Of a stretch of 64,000 bases of DNA, positions 25,714 through 35,099 are shown in pieces. The stretch spans positions 123,501 to 187,500 of the forward strand of contig JAEZRJ010000086.1 in NCBI GenBank assembly GCA_023412855.1, given 5' to 3'. This DNA is from Bacillota bacterium. GTDB taxonomy: Bacteria; Bacillota; Clostridia; Lachnospirales; Lachnospiraceae. The translations under genes and the position numbers were made by a program. Below the pieces are notes generated by a model, which was given only the letters and a program-made list of their open reading frames with translations, searched no databases and was not told where the DNA came from. Positions within the stretch are counted from its first letter, which is position 1; each line of letters opens with the position of its first letter.

Positions 25714-26523
25714 ATGCAGGAAGTGAAACGCATCCCTTTAAAGGGAGTACATAATACCAGAGATTTAGGCGGATACACGGCAGCAGATGGCAGCAGAATT
25801 AAACGTTGCTGTCTGATTCGAAGCGGAGAGCTATTCGACCTTACGAAAGAAGATAAGGAAGTGCTGACAAGAGACTACGGACTTGCTACGGTGGTAGATT
25901 TTCGTACGGAAGCGGAGAGATATGAGAGGCCCGATCCGGAGCTTGACGGGGTGAATTATATTGTCAATCCTATTTTGCATGAGAAGGTTCTGGGCATTAC
26001 CCGGGAAAAAGAGACGGACGAGGACGCGGTGGGCAGAGTGCTTAAGCAGCTTGGCGGCAATGAAGGTGCCGGAGCGGAATACATGAAGAACATATACAGC
26101 AATTTACTTACCGATTCTTATTGCAAGAAGCAGTATGCTTCCTTTTTTGACATATTGTTAAATCAGGAGAAAGGAGCGGTGCTCTGGCACTGTACGGCAG
26201 GCAAGGACCGGGCCGGTACAGGAGCAGTATTGCTTTTGAGTGCTCTTGGAATCCCGAGAGAGCAGATCGTGGCAGATTATATGAAGGTCAACGAGTTTGC
26301 GGCAGAGGGCATTGATAAGATGATGAATAAAGTCTTTCAAAGGACCGGCGACAGAAGGCTGGCAGAGCATATCCGCACCCTGTTTACCGTTCAGGAGGGC
26401 TACATCAATACGTTATTCAAAATAATGGAAGACGGTTATGGCGGTGTTCAGCGCTATTTGCAGGAAGAAATGGGACTCAGCGGGGACGGACTCATAATCC
26501 TTAAGAATAAATATCTGCAGTAA
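25714..26523 (+). CDS. Tyrosine-type protein phosphatase
   Basis: A 269-residue protein phosphatase of the bacterial Y_phosphatase3 (lipid/tyrosine) family. The catalytic loop HCTAGKDRAGTGA has the Cys-x5-Arg motif. The N-terminal VHNTRDLGGY segment and VVDFRTEAER are also typical. The second of two adjacent ATG codons fits AGGAG best. It lies between a HAD hydrolase and a DUF362 protein in the same direction. The substrate could be phosphotyrosine, phosphoserine or phosphoinositide. Confidence 0.87.
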   Translation: MQEVKRIPLKGVHNTRDLGGYTAADGSRIKRCCLIRSGELFDLTKEDKEVLTRDYGLATVVDFRTEAERYERPDPELDGVNYIVNPILHEKVLGITREKETDEDAVGRVLKQLGGNEGAGAEYMKNIYSNLLTDSYCKKQYASFFDILLNQEKGAVLWHCTAGKDRAGTGAVLLLSALGIPREQIVADYMKVNEFAAEGIDKMMNKVFQRTGDRRLAEHIRTLFTVQEGYINTLFKIMEDGYGGVQRYLQEEMGLSGDGLIILKNKYLQ

Positions 26524-26568
26524 AATAATAAAAAAATATATGCCCGATAGGACAGTATGGAGGAAAGT

Positions 26569-27675
26569 ATGTCAAAATCAAAGGTGTATTACACGAGTAT
26601 GAAGACGTCGTTCAACGAAAACCTTCCACAGAAACTTGAGAGGTTGATAAAGACGGCGGGAATCGGAGGGATCGATTTCGACAGAAAATACGCGGCGATT
26701 AAGATTCATTTCGGAGAGCCGGGGAACCTGGCCTTTCTCAGGCCGAATTATGCGGCTGTCGTGGTCAAGGTCATCAAGGAATTGGGCGGAAAGCCGTTCC
26801 TTACCGATTGCAATACGCTGTACGTAGGCGGACGTAAAAATGCGCTGGACCATATGGACGCAGCATATCAGAATGGTTTCTCACCGTTTTCTACGGGCTG
26901 CCATGTGATTATTGCCGACGGACTGAAGGGAACGGATGAAGAGCTGGTACCCGTAGAAGGCGGCGAATATGTGAAGGAAGCTAAAATCGGCAGAGCGATT
27001 ATGGACGCAGACGTATTCATTTCTTTAAATCATTTCAAGGGACATGAAGCCACAGGGTTTGGCGGTGCTCTGAAGAATATAGGTATGGGCTGCGGTTCAC
27101 GGGCCGGTAAAATGGAGATGCACAGCGCAGGAAAACCCTCTGTGTATCAAGAGGTCTGCATAGGCTGTGGGCGCTGTATTAAGATATGCGCTCACGATGC
27201 GCCGTCCATTACCAATAGAAAGGCGAGCATCGATCAGGACAAATGTGTAGGCTGCGGGCGCTGCATCGGAATTTGTCCCACGGATGCCATTGAGGCAGCA
27301 GGAGACGAGTCCAACGATATTCTCAATAGAAAGATTGCGGAATACAGCAAGGCGGTAATTTCGGGAAAACCTCATTTCCATATCAGCCTTGTTATCGATA
27401 TTTCTCCTAACTGCGATTGTCATGCAGAAAACGATATTCCTATCGTGCCTGATGTAGGAATGTTCGCGTCCTTCGACCCGGTAGCTTTGGATATTGCTTG
27501 TGCGGAGGCCGTAAATAAGCAGCCGGTCATCGCGGGAAGTCAGTTGGATCATATGCCTCACGTGCATCACGACCATTTTATAGATTCTGCACCGGCTACC
27601 AATTGGAAATCCTCTATAGAACATGCGGTAAAATTAGGAATCGGCAGTTCGGATTATGAATTGATAGAAATATAA
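26569..27675 (+). CDS. DUF362 protein with two 4Fe-4S ferredoxin motifs
   Basis: A 368-residue protein: DUF362 at about 20-190 (KIHFGEPGNLAFLRP, LTDCNTLY, LNHFKGHEATGFGGA), then two ferredoxin clusters. The first is CIGCGRCIKICAHDA, with a usual cluster-end Pro replaced by His-Asp-Ala, and the second CVGCGRCIGICPTDA. DUF362 returns after them. GGAGG precedes the ATG at 26569. It is probably an iron-sulphur electron-transfer or sensor protein; DUF362 function is unclear. A terminator follows. Confidence 0.87.
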   Translation: MSKSKVYYTSMKTSFNENLPQKLERLIKTAGIGGIDFDRKYAAIKIHFGEPGNLAFLRPNYAAVVVKVIKELGGKPFLTDCNTLYVGGRKNALDHMDAAYQNGFSPFSTGCHVIIADGLKGTDEELVPVEGGEYVKEAKIGRAIMDADVFISLNHFKGHEATGFGGALKNIGMGCGSRAGKMEMHSAGKPSVYQEVCIGCGRCIKICAHDAPSITNRKASIDQDKCVGCGRCIGICPTDAIEAAGDESNDILNRKIAEYSKAVISGKPHFHISLVIDISPNCDCHAENDIPIVPDVGMFASFDPVALDIACAEAVNKQPVIAGSQLDHMPHVHHDHFIDSAPATNWKSSIEHAVKLGIGSSDYELIEI

Positions 27676-27683
27676 GTGACAAG

Positions 27684-27728
27684 AATGCGCCTTGATTGGG
27701 CTGAAAACCCGTTTCAAGGCGCATTTTA
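27684..27728 (+). terminator. Terminator after the DUF362 gene
   Basis: AATGCGCCTTGA pairs with TCAAGGCGCATT (27714-27725), with an inner GGG/CCC, followed by TTATA. It separates the operon from the convergent chemoreceptor gene. Confidence 0.75.
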
Positions 27729-27749
27729 TATTCATTTCAAGGCGGAGGT

Positions 27750-29027
27750 TTAGTTTCCGGTAAAGACGAACTTAGAAATAGATTCCTTCATGTGTGAGGA
27801 ACTTTCATTCAATAAATCCGTCTCTTTTACGAGCAGGGAGGATTCATCATTCAGCGCCTGAACTTCTTCAAAAATCTGATTTACCTTTTGAGAGCTGTTG
27901 TCGGCGGCCCGAGCGATGTGCTCTATTCTGTCGAAGACGGTTTGTAAAGAAGCGAACAGTTCTTGGGAAGTACCGCTGAAATCAGTAATGATATCGTTAA
28001 TATAGTGGGAATCATTGCTGTACTCGTCGACGATATTCAGAAAGCTGTGATAATCCCGGTTCACATTATTGGAGATGAATTCCAAAAGGCTGCGGGAATC
28101 AGTGACCAATTCTTTTACTGCAAAGACCACTTCGTCGATTACTATTCTTATTTTTTCCGTATTTTCTTTAGAGTGTTCGGATAATGCCCGTATTTCCTTA
28201 GCGATTACCTCGAAACCTTTCCCGTTGCTTCCTGAACGGTTGGATTCGATAGAAGCGTTGAGGGCGAGCAGGTTTGTCTGGGAAGAAATCTTAATGATAG
28301 CCTCTAACAATATATTGATTTCGTCCACAATCAAGGCATTTTTAATGGTAACCTCTAATTTCTGACTGGTTTCGGATAGAAGTGCCTCCGCGGTCTGGAT
28401 GGATTCGGATATATCTTTCTTGGCCTCCGTTGCCTTTTTCAATACAGATTCCGAGACGCCGGTACCCTCCATTGCGCTGTCCGCTATGGATTTCACCGCA
28501 GATTCAATTTCTGTCGATATGGAATGAAGGTCATTGGAGATACCGGAGACCTTTTCCATGTCTTCGGAAACCTCTGCTGCAAACCCGTTGATATCTTCAA
28601 TCCGGTGATGAAGTCCGGATAAGCCGTTGGAATTTTCCTGCACGATGCCGTCAATGACCATGGACTTGTCTGCCACTGTGCCTATGAGCTGTTCCAGGGA
28701 GGCCTTCATTCCGTTCAGGCTTTGCACCAGATCACCGATGGCATCGTGGCTGTTTATATTACATTCATAGGTGAAATTGCCTTGGCTGATAGACTGAAAG
28801 CATTGGTTCAGTTTTCCGATCGTTTTCAAAATGGTAGCCTTTCCGATACCGAAGGATATGCCTCCCACCACGATACCGGCAAATATGCAGCCTACGGTAA
28901 AGTATAATTCGCTTGCAGACGACTTCGCTGTCATAAAAAATCTTGCGAATATGGGAAAAATAATTCCCATGATTATCCCCGATATAATACATAAACAAAA
29001 ATATGTCCTGATGACGCTTTTTTTCAT
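27750..29027 (-). CDS. Methyl-accepting chemotaxis protein without large sensor domain
   Basis: A 425-residue chemoreceptor. Two membrane segments (about 8-30 and 38-62) have almost no outer loop between them. HAMP-like sequence follows at about 62-115, then a signalling domain. Its tip contains INILLEAIIKISSQTNLLAL, NASIESNRSGSNGKGFEVIA and KEIRALSEHSKEN, the region that contacts CheA and CheW. Lack of an outer domain suggests it senses an internal or membrane signal. The EAL-HDOD gene lies upstream in the same direction. Confidence 0.88.
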   Translation of the reverse strand: MKKSVIRTYFCLCIISGIIMGIIFPIFARFFMTAKSSASELYFTVGCIFAGIVVGGISFGIGKATILKTIGKLNQCFQSISQGNFTYECNINSHDAIGDLVQSLNGMKASLEQLIGTVADKSMVIDGIVQENSNGLSGLHHRIEDINGFAAEVSEDMEKVSGISNDLHSISTEIESAVKSIADSAMEGTGVSESVLKKATEAKKDISESIQTAEALLSETSQKLEVTIKNALIVDEINILLEAIIKISSQTNLLALNASIESNRSGSNGKGFEVIAKEIRALSEHSKENTEKIRIVIDEVVFAVKELVTDSRSLLEFISNNVNRDYHSFLNIVDEYSNDSHYINDIITDFSGTSQELFASLQTVFDRIEHIARAADNSSQKVNQIFEEVQALNDESSLLVKETDLLNESSSHMKESISKFVFTGN

Positions 29028-29134
29028 ATGTCCTCCTATATTTTATAACTGTAACAAGAACAGTTATCATTACTGAATTTTATTTATAAAATAATGCGGC
29101 ATGAAAATGCCACAGCAACTATTTGATGATAGAA

Positions 29135-30343
29135 TTACTGGAAAAAGGTAAGTATTTTTGAAGACCATTGAATAGATTCCAAATACCCTTTATATAATAT
29201 TTCAGTATCTATCTCGATAATCTGGGCATATTCCTGCACCGCTGCCCAATCACCCTGTTCGTAGGAAAGCATAAGTCTGCAAAAGGGTTTTAATTTTCCC
29301 TTTCCGTAGACGAGAGCATTAAATACATCATTTGAAATCAGCATTCCTTTCAAAGCTTCTTCCATCGGCTGGTCTAAGAGCACATCCAGCGTACTGAACA
29401 GACACATCATGGAAATTTCTTCCTTGCGGTTTTTATATATGCTGTTCTCCGCCACATATTCGCTGAACCGGGAACGAACCAAAGACAGCCGCATAAGTTC
29501 TAACGGCTTATTCTGGGAAATATCCTGAAGCATCAGGATGTTGACCCACCGCTCTAAATCGATAAGGCCCATACGGACCAAGGCGTATTTAATGGAATTA
29601 AAGGCGGATTCCCCTTTTTTATGGCTGATTACCCGCATCATACGGTATGCGAGATTGACATCCGATTCGATGATTTCGGTGATAGCCTCGTAGGAGGGTT
29701 CCTCCTTTTTAAGCTCGTTTAGAATCATGGAATACTGCACCTTTGAGGATCTTTTCGGACTGGAACTGCCTACTATTTTAGGCTTGCAGAAAAAGTATCC
29801 TTGGAACAGGTGGAAGCCCATGCTGATCGCCTTTTGGAATTCCTCCTCCGTCTCGATTTTTTCCGCCAGAAGAAGCTTTTTCTGGGAAAGTGCTCGTTTT
29901 ACATCGGAAGTAATAGTATCTAAGGGTGTAACCATAATGTCATATTTAATAATATCGGCCAGAGGCACGATGGGATAGGAGACGAAACTCTCTTCGAAAT
30001 CGTCCAGCGCGATCTGATAACCCTCTCTCTTCAAGTACTTAATTCTATCTATCAAGGAAGCATCCACCTTTACGGTCTCAAGTACCTCGATAATGAGGGT
30101 ATCCGGGCTGATCAGCTCAATATTATTGGACATGATAAAATCGTAGTCGAAGTTGACGAAAGCTTTCGCCTTTCCGACTATCTGATCGATGCCCTGCTCA
30201 AATAAGCCTCCGATAACTGTCGCCGTAGCGGAGACAGAGGAAGCGTTCCCAAAGCTCACCGCACTGGAATCAGAGCGGAACAAGAGCTCGTACCCATAAA
30301 TCTTCATCGCCTTATTAAATATAGGCTGTCGGGCAATAAACAT
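29135..30343 (-). CDS. EAL-HDOD signalling protein, YuxH-like
   Basis: A 402-residue protein of the YuxH type: an EAL-like domain (1-190) followed by HDOD (about 195-400). EAL pieces are YELLFRSD (in place of EALLR), LIIEVLE, IALDDFEES and LFQGYFFCKP. The usual DDFGTG is DDFEES, a change seen in this group, so diguanylate phosphodiesterase activity is doubtful. HDOD carries SDVNLAYRMMRVI and LVRMGLIDLERW. Such proteins act in c-di-GMP-linked motility control, which suits the adjacent chemoreceptor. Confidence 0.85.
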   Translation of the reverse strand: MFIARQPIFNKAMKIYGYELLFRSDSSAVSFGNASSVSATATVIGGLFEQGIDQIVGKAKAFVNFDYDFIMSNNIELISPDTLIIEVLETVKVDASLIDRIKYLKREGYQIALDDFEESFVSYPIVPLADIIKYDIMVTPLDTITSDVKRALSQKKLLLAEKIETEEEFQKAISMGFHLFQGYFFCKPKIVGSSSPKRSSKVQYSMILNELKKEEPSYEAITEIIESDVNLAYRMMRVISHKKGESAFNSIKYALVRMGLIDLERWVNILMLQDISQNKPLELMRLSLVRSRFSEYVAENSIYKNRKEEISMMCLFSTLDVLLDQPMEEALKGMLISNDVFNALVYGKGKLKPFCRLMLSYEQGDWAAVQEYAQIIEIDTEILYKGYLESIQWSSKILTFFQ

Positions 30344-30392
30344 AATTAATCACTGCTTTCTTCTCTTTTGTATGACCTTGATTCCGGCAGAA

Positions 30393-31466
30393 TCAGCGGC
30401 CGTTTGTGGTATCTTCGATGAGATCGGTAATCGTGCGGATAGAATTAAGCTGATTGCTCTTGCTCATCGCGTCTATATATGTTTGTCTGGTGAAATAAAG
30501 CTCATGAACCTTTTCCACCAATAAATTTTCTGTAAGATAATCTTCATCGATCAAAAGGCTGAAGCCTTGCGATTCGAAGGACTTGGCATTTAAAAGCTGG
30601 TCACCGCGGCTGCTGTGGGAAGAAAGCGGAATAAGAAGATTAGGCTTCTTAAGCGCCAGAAGCTCGCAGATAGAGTTAGCACCGGCTCTGGAAACTACTA
30701 CGTCGGCCATAGCGAATATGTCCTTTAGCTCTGTCTTCACGTATTCAAATTGCTTATAACCCGCAATATTTAACATCAGGTTATCCACTTTATCTTTCCC
30801 GCAAATATGAACTACCTGAAAGTCCTGCAATAGCTTGGGTAAAGCGTCACGTACCGTTTTATTAATGGCTTCTGCTCCCAGACTTCCTCCGATGATCATA
30901 ACTACCGGCTTGTTGGAAGTGAATTTGCATATATCGTAGGCGGCTATCCGGTTGCCTCTGGCTAACTCCTCGCGAATAGGAGAACCGGTCAATACGGCTT
31001 TTCCCTCGGGGAGCATCTGAATGGTCTCGGGGAAGTTACAGCACACCTTGGAAGCTACGGGAATACAAAGCTTATTGGCCAATCCCGGAGTCATATCCGA
31101 TTCGTGGATAATGCATGGGATATTCAGGGAGGCAGCGGCACGAACCACAGGAACGCTGACGAATCCGCCTTTTGAAAAGACGATATCGGGATCAAGATCC
31201 TTTAAATATTTTCTTGCTTCCGAGTAGCCTTTCATGACGCGGAATGGGTCTGTAAAATTCTTCGGGTCAAAATATCGGCGGAACTTGCCGGTGGCTATTC
31301 CATAGTAGGGTATATCAAAATCCTCGATTAATTTTTTCTCAATACCTTCATAAGAACCTATATAGTATATTTCATAATCCAATTCCCGAAGTCTTGGTAT
31401 TAACGCAATATTTGGAGTTACATGACCGGCCGTTCCGCCGCCGGTAAGTACGATTCTTTTTGCCAT
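30393..31466 (-). CDS. murG: MurG peptidoglycan GlcNAc transferase
   Basis: A 357-residue GT28 enzyme that adds GlcNAc to lipid I to make lipid II at the inner membrane face. Signatures are GGGTAGHVTPNIAL (N-terminal Gly-rich loop), FSKGGFVSVPVV, HESDMTPGLANK, IGGSLGAEAIN and VVSRAGANSICE. It stands apart from any division/cell-wall cluster here, as often seen in Clostridia. It may be the only copy or a paralogue. Confidence 0.9.
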   Translation of the reverse strand: MAKRIVLTGGGTAGHVTPNIALIPRLRELDYEIYYIGSYEGIEKKLIEDFDIPYYGIATGKFRRYFDPKNFTDPFRVMKGYSEARKYLKDLDPDIVFSKGGFVSVPVVRAAASLNIPCIIHESDMTPGLANKLCIPVASKVCCNFPETIQMLPEGKAVLTGSPIREELARGNRIAAYDICKFTSNKPVVMIIGGSLGAEAINKTVRDALPKLLQDFQVVHICGKDKVDNLMLNIAGYKQFEYVKTELKDIFAMADVVVSRAGANSICELLALKKPNLLIPLSSHSSRGDQLLNAKSFESQGFSLLIDEDYLTENLLVEKVHELYFTRQTYIDAMSKSNQLNSIRTITDLIEDTTNGR

Positions 31467-31497
31467 TTAATTAAATGCCTCCAGACTTAATTATTCG

Positions 31498-31740
31498 TTA
31501 TTCACCTATCATAGCTGCAAGCGCATTTGCAAGTTGATCAGGACAAGAGGTGGATCTAAAGCCGCACGTGGTTCCTCTTAATTTCTCGATGGCTTCCTCC
31601 GCCTTCATTCCTTTTACCAGTTTAGATATCCCTTGTAAATTGCCGTCGCATCCTCCGGTAAAGGAAACGAACTCGATAATCCCATCATTCAATTTAATAT
31701 CGATCGATGTTGAACATACGCCCTTCGTCTGATATTTCAT
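31498..31740 (-). CDS. TSCPD domain protein
   Basis: An 80-residue protein with the C-terminal TSCPDQLANAL motif that names the TSCPD domain, plus CST and GGCDGN near the middle. Four cysteines (in KGVCST, GGCDG, TTCGF and TSCPD) suggest metal or cofactor binding. Free-standing versions form a small family (TIGR03905) of unknown role. The start is the ATG at 31740; a GTG twelve bases upstream lies too close to the AAAGG site. Confidence 0.8.
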   Translation of the reverse strand: MKYQTKGVCSTSIDIKLNDGIIEFVSFTGGCDGNLQGISKLVKGMKAEEAIEKLRGTTCGFRSTSCPDQLANALAAMIGE

Positions 31741-31979
31741 ATGAATAATCACGCCTTTCTAAAACAAATTATCAAAAAATATGCAAACCAAAAGAACGCA
31801 TCAGCGTTCCTCTCTTAAGCATATGTACATGTATTGCAATAATTATAACAGAAAGAATTATATTTTTCCAGTGGTATTCCTTCATCTTGTCGAAAATTGC
31901 AATGGATTACAGCCTGCCGTCTATTGAGATGCGCAGTACTTTTGTTTATAATATCTAAATCGGGAAAAGGAGGTTTTCT

Positions 31980-32846
31980 ATGCTTGAGGTCTTTCTGGAA
32001 CACAAGCTTCTTTGCGGAGCTTTTCTAATACTCTTATTATTGAGCATAATATGCCAGATTATGATAGGAGCAATATACCAAAAAATGATAAAAGAGACGG
32101 ATAATATGTCTTCTACCAACAACAAGTTTTTAAAACAATGCAAATTGAAGTTCGCTAACTGCTACCAATTGAATGAAGGAGTGTCCAATATACCCATATT
32201 TGTGGATAAGTTTATCTCCAGGGTATCCTTTATGGGGATATCTCTGACAGGATTTAAACATCTGTCCGGACAGCTTATGCTCTTGTCTATCGTGGCTGCG
32301 GGAGCCGGAGCCTGCAGGGAAATCGTGAGCGGGGAAACGGTAGGAAAGGTGCTTCCTTATTATATTATCAGTTTTTTAGGATTATATGTATTTTTTTCTA
32401 TTTCCGGTTTGGTAGATATACAAGGGAAACGGGAAAGATTAAAGGTGAATCTGGTAGATTATCTGGAAAATCATATGGCGAACAAGCTGCGGCAGTCGGC
32501 CATTGATTGGGCGGAAATCACAGGGGGAGAAAAGATAGATAATGCCGGGCTCGTTAAGAAAGCAGAGAAAGCGGACAAGCCGGAAAAGAGCGGTATAGAA
32601 ACAAAAAATAGTACGGAAGTAAAAAGCAGTGTGGAAATAAAAAGCAGTTTGGAGCCTAAGAGAGACATCGAAGCGCTGCGGGAGGAAATTGGTCTGGCGC
32701 CGAGGCGCAAGGAACAGGAGACCGAACGGAAGAGTAAAATAGAAGAGGACAAGCCCGAGCCGTTTCGTAAGGATTATAAGAAAACGATATTTTCCCATCA
32801 GGAAAAACAAGAGCTGGAGGAGCTGCTTAGGGAATTTTTTGTATAA
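31980..32846 (+). CDS. Hypothetical membrane protein with charged C-terminal tail
   Basis: A 288-residue protein with a membrane segment at about 11-32 and two more at about 98-112 and 125-145. A long charged tail (about 185-288) is rich in Lys and Glu and ends in a helical KQELEELLREFF motif. AAGGAGG precedes the ATG. I know of similar unnamed proteins in Lachnospiraceae but no function. The tail contains short KSS(V/L)E(I/P)K-type repeats. It could be a membrane scaffold; this is speculation. Confidence 0.65.
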   Translation: MLEVFLEHKLLCGAFLILLLLSIICQIMIGAIYQKMIKETDNMSSTNNKFLKQCKLKFANCYQLNEGVSNIPIFVDKFISRVSFMGISLTGFKHLSGQLMLLSIVAAGAGACREIVSGETVGKVLPYYIISFLGLYVFFSISGLVDIQGKRERLKVNLVDYLENHMANKLRQSAIDWAEITGGEKIDNAGLVKKAEKADKPEKSGIETKNSTEVKSSVEIKSSLEPKRDIEALREEIGLAPRRKEQETERKSKIEEDKPEPFRKDYKKTIFSHQEKQELEELLREFFV

Positions 32847-32912
32847 GGTATACAGAGTAATCCAATGTTTCTCTTGAAAAAGAAATACAACTTTGCTAAA
32901 CTTAACGTAATT

Positions 32913-32974
32913 ACTTAATGAGTGTTTTTAACTTAATGGGTATTTTTTACTCAATGAGTGTCTTTTACTCATTT
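32913..32974 (+). repeat. 18-bp tandem repeats at the pgi promoter
   Basis: Three consecutive 18-base units, at 32913-32930, 32931-32948 and 32949-32966, share the pattern ACTTAATGAGTGTTTTTA with few changes, and a partial fourth (ACTCATTT) follows. They end next to a TATAAT at 32974-32979. Phasing of 18 bases and position over the -35 region suggest an array of operator sites. Confidence 0.65.
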
Positions 32975-32979
32975 ATAAT
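32974..32979 (+). promoter_or_regulatory. -10 element of pgi
   Basis: A perfect TATAAT lies 54 bases before the pgi ATG. The expected -35 position falls within the third tandem repeat and does not match consensus well. Confidence 0.5.
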
Positions 32980-33032
32980 ACGAATATAAACCCGGGAAAT
33001 ATCAGTCCGGGCAGATAAAAGGAGCGAGACAA

Positions 33033-34382
33033 ATGAGCAATAAAGTTACATTTGATTATTCCAAGGCTTCACAGTTTATAAGCGATCATGAAGTGGAGCT
33101 TATGAAAAAGCTGACCTTGGATGCAAAGGAAGTTTTAGTTTCCAAGACCGGCGCTGGCAATGATTTTCTTGGATGGATTGATTTGCCGGTAGACTATGAT
33201 AAAGAAGAGTTTGCCAGAATTAAAAAGGCGGCGGCTAAGATTCAGTCTGATTCAGAGGTGCTTCTCGTTATCGGTATCGGAGGTTCTTACCTCGGTGCGA
33301 GGGCGGCAATCGAATTTTTGAGACACAGTTTTTACAACTCGGTGGACAAGTCTGTGAGAAAAACGCCTGAAATTTATTTCGTAGGCAATTCCCTCAGCTC
33401 CACATATATTAAGCATCTTATAGAGGTAATCGGAGACAGAGATTTCTCCATTAATATGATAAGCAAATCGGGTACGACTACGGAGCCGGCCATCGCATTC
33501 CGCGTGTTTAAGGAAATGATGGAGAACAAATATGGTAAAAAAGAAGCAGCGGGAAGAATCTATGCTACGACTGATAAGGCGAGAGGTTCTCTTAAAAATC
33601 TGGCTACCGAGGAAGGTTATGAATCCTTCGTTGTTCCTGATGACGTGGGAGGACGATTCTCTGTTCTCACCGCAGTAGGTTTGCTTCCGATAGCAGTCAG
33701 CGGAGCGGATATCGATCGTCTGATGGAAGGTGCGGCCAGCGGAAGAAAGCGAGCGATGGAAGCTTCTTTTGAGGATAACGATGCATTGAAATATGCTGCA
33801 CTTCGCAATATTTTACTGCGAAAGGGCAAGACAATAGAGGTTCTCGCTAACTATGAACCCGGCGTGCATTATGTTTCCGAATGGTGGAAACAGCTGTATG
33901 GCGAGAGCGAAGGAAAGGACCAGAAGGGTATCTTCCCTGCAAGCGTAGACCTTACCGCAGATTTGCATTCCATGGGACAGTTCATACAAGACGGAGCAAG
34001 AACTCTTTTTGAGACGGTAATCGATATCGAGACGAGCAGAGAAGAAATCATACTCGGTACCGAGACTGTGGACTTGGACGGCCTTAACTATCTTGCAGGC
34101 AAGACGGTAGATTTTGTAAATAAGAGCGCGATGAACGGAACGCTTCTTGCCCATACCGACGGTAATGTTCCGAATCTGATCATACATGTGCCTGAAGTAA
34201 ATGAATTCAATCTCGGTGAATTGTTCTATTTCTTCGAGTTTGCCTGTGGCGTCAGCGGATATCTGCTGGGTGTAAATCCTTTTGATCAGCCGGGCGTGGA
34301 AAGCTATAAGAAGAATATGTTCGCACTTCTTGGCAAACCCGGATATGAAGCGCAGAGAGAAGAATTGCTGAAAAGATTATAA
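33033..34382 (+). CDS. pgi: Glucose-6-phosphate isomerase
   Basis: A 449-residue enzyme that interconverts glucose-6-phosphate and fructose-6-phosphate in glycolysis. Signatures are IGIGGSYLGARAAIEF (phosphate binding), MISKSGTTTEP (the SIS loop), VVPDDVGGRFSVLTAVGLLP and the C-terminal GVNPFDQPGVESYK. The length is typical of the shorter Firmicute form. AAAGGAGCGAG precedes the ATG. It is a single-gene unit with an unusual promoter repeat array. Confidence 0.96.
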   Translation: MSNKVTFDYSKASQFISDHEVELMKKLTLDAKEVLVSKTGAGNDFLGWIDLPVDYDKEEFARIKKAAAKIQSDSEVLLVIGIGGSYLGARAAIEFLRHSFYNSVDKSVRKTPEIYFVGNSLSSTYIKHLIEVIGDRDFSINMISKSGTTTEPAIAFRVFKEMMENKYGKKEAAGRIYATTDKARGSLKNLATEEGYESFVVPDDVGGRFSVLTAVGLLPIAVSGADIDRLMEGAASGRKRAMEASFEDNDALKYAALRNILLRKGKTIEVLANYEPGVHYVSEWWKQLYGESEGKDQKGIFPASVDLTADLHSMGQFIQDGARTLFETVIDIETSREEIILGTETVDLDGLNYLAGKTVDFVNKSAMNGTLLAHTDGNVPNLIIHVPEVNEFNLGELFYFFEFACGVSGYLLGVNPFDQPGVESYKKNMFALLGKPGYEAQREELLKRL

Positions 34383-34507
34383 TTATTATTTAGAAATATT
34401 TTGGACTGCGCATCGGTATTAGAACGGCAAGCAGAGACAAATATGGATTAGCGGAAGTGAAAAAAGCAGGAAAGAAGTTTTATAAGAGTAAGCAATAATA
34501 CAATGGA

Positions 34508-34539
34508 AAGAGCTTCTATCGTTTCAGATAGAAGCTCTT
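34508..34539. terminator. Perfect 13-bp hairpin downstream of pgi
   Basis: AAGAGCTTCTATC (34508-34520) pairs perfectly with GATAGAAGCTCTT (34527-34539) around GTTTCA. The plus-strand flank is not T-rich (TAGTAGTATGG), so it is a weak intrinsic terminator at best, though the stem is very stable. It lies 125 bases after the pgi stop. Confidence 0.5.
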
Positions 34540-34665
34540 AGTAGTATGGTAAAAATTAGTTTATGAAAATGAAAGCATATGTTATGCTTAAAGGTAAATA
34601 AAAAAGGGAGGCTATCCGACTTCAGTAAATAAGGAATGGCGTGTGAAAGGAGCATTGATATAAAA

Positions 34666-35073
34666 ATGAAACAATGGACTAAAAAACAAAAAATCATGCT
34701 GGTGGCGGTTTTTGCCATTATAGTGGCAGCAGTAGGCATCGCTGCAGGGGTGGTGAATTATCGCGTCACACAGGAAGGTGTAAAGCATTTCCAGGTAGTA
34801 GTGACTTCCGAGCGGGACGGATATTCTAAGACGACAGAATATAAATCGGAGGAGGAATATCTGGGGAATTTCATGCGCACCTTCGAGGGCTGCGAATGGC
34901 AGAATTCCGATTATGGTATTTATATTACCGGCTTTGATGGAATGGAAGAAGATATAGACAATCAATACTGGTGGTGTGTAATGGTAAACGGTGAATCGGC
35001 GACGATAGGGGCTGATGAGATACCTTTGCAGGACGGTGAAATCTACAGCTTTGTTTTGATGCAGGGCTGGTAA
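34666..35073 (+). CDS. DUF4430 protein with N-terminal membrane anchor
   Basis: A 135-residue exported or anchored protein: one membrane segment at about 11-30, then a DUF4430 domain with YLGNFMRTFEGCEWQNSDYG, DNQYWWCVMVNGE and DGEIYSFVLMQGW. DUF4430 is related to the transcobalamin/intrinsic-factor C-terminal domain and is often next to ECF transporter genes. Here an ECF S component starts 26 bp downstream. A role in presenting a vitamin, perhaps a corrinoid, is inferred from that pairing. The start is the ATG at 34666, with AAGGAG about 13 bases upstream. Confidence 0.78.
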   Translation: MKQWTKKQKIMLVAVFAIIVAAVGIAAGVVNYRVTQEGVKHFQVVVTSERDGYSKTTEYKSEEEYLGNFMRTFEGCEWQNSDYGIYITGFDGMEEDIDNQYWWCVMVNGESATIGADEIPLQDGEIYSFVLMQGW

Positions 35074-35099
35074 GCCTGGCTGCAGGAAGGCGGGAACAG

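Noticed and set aside
32913..32974. Tandem repeats as a possible CRISPR array
   Set aside because: The 18-base units are directly adjacent with no spacers and no cas gene is present.
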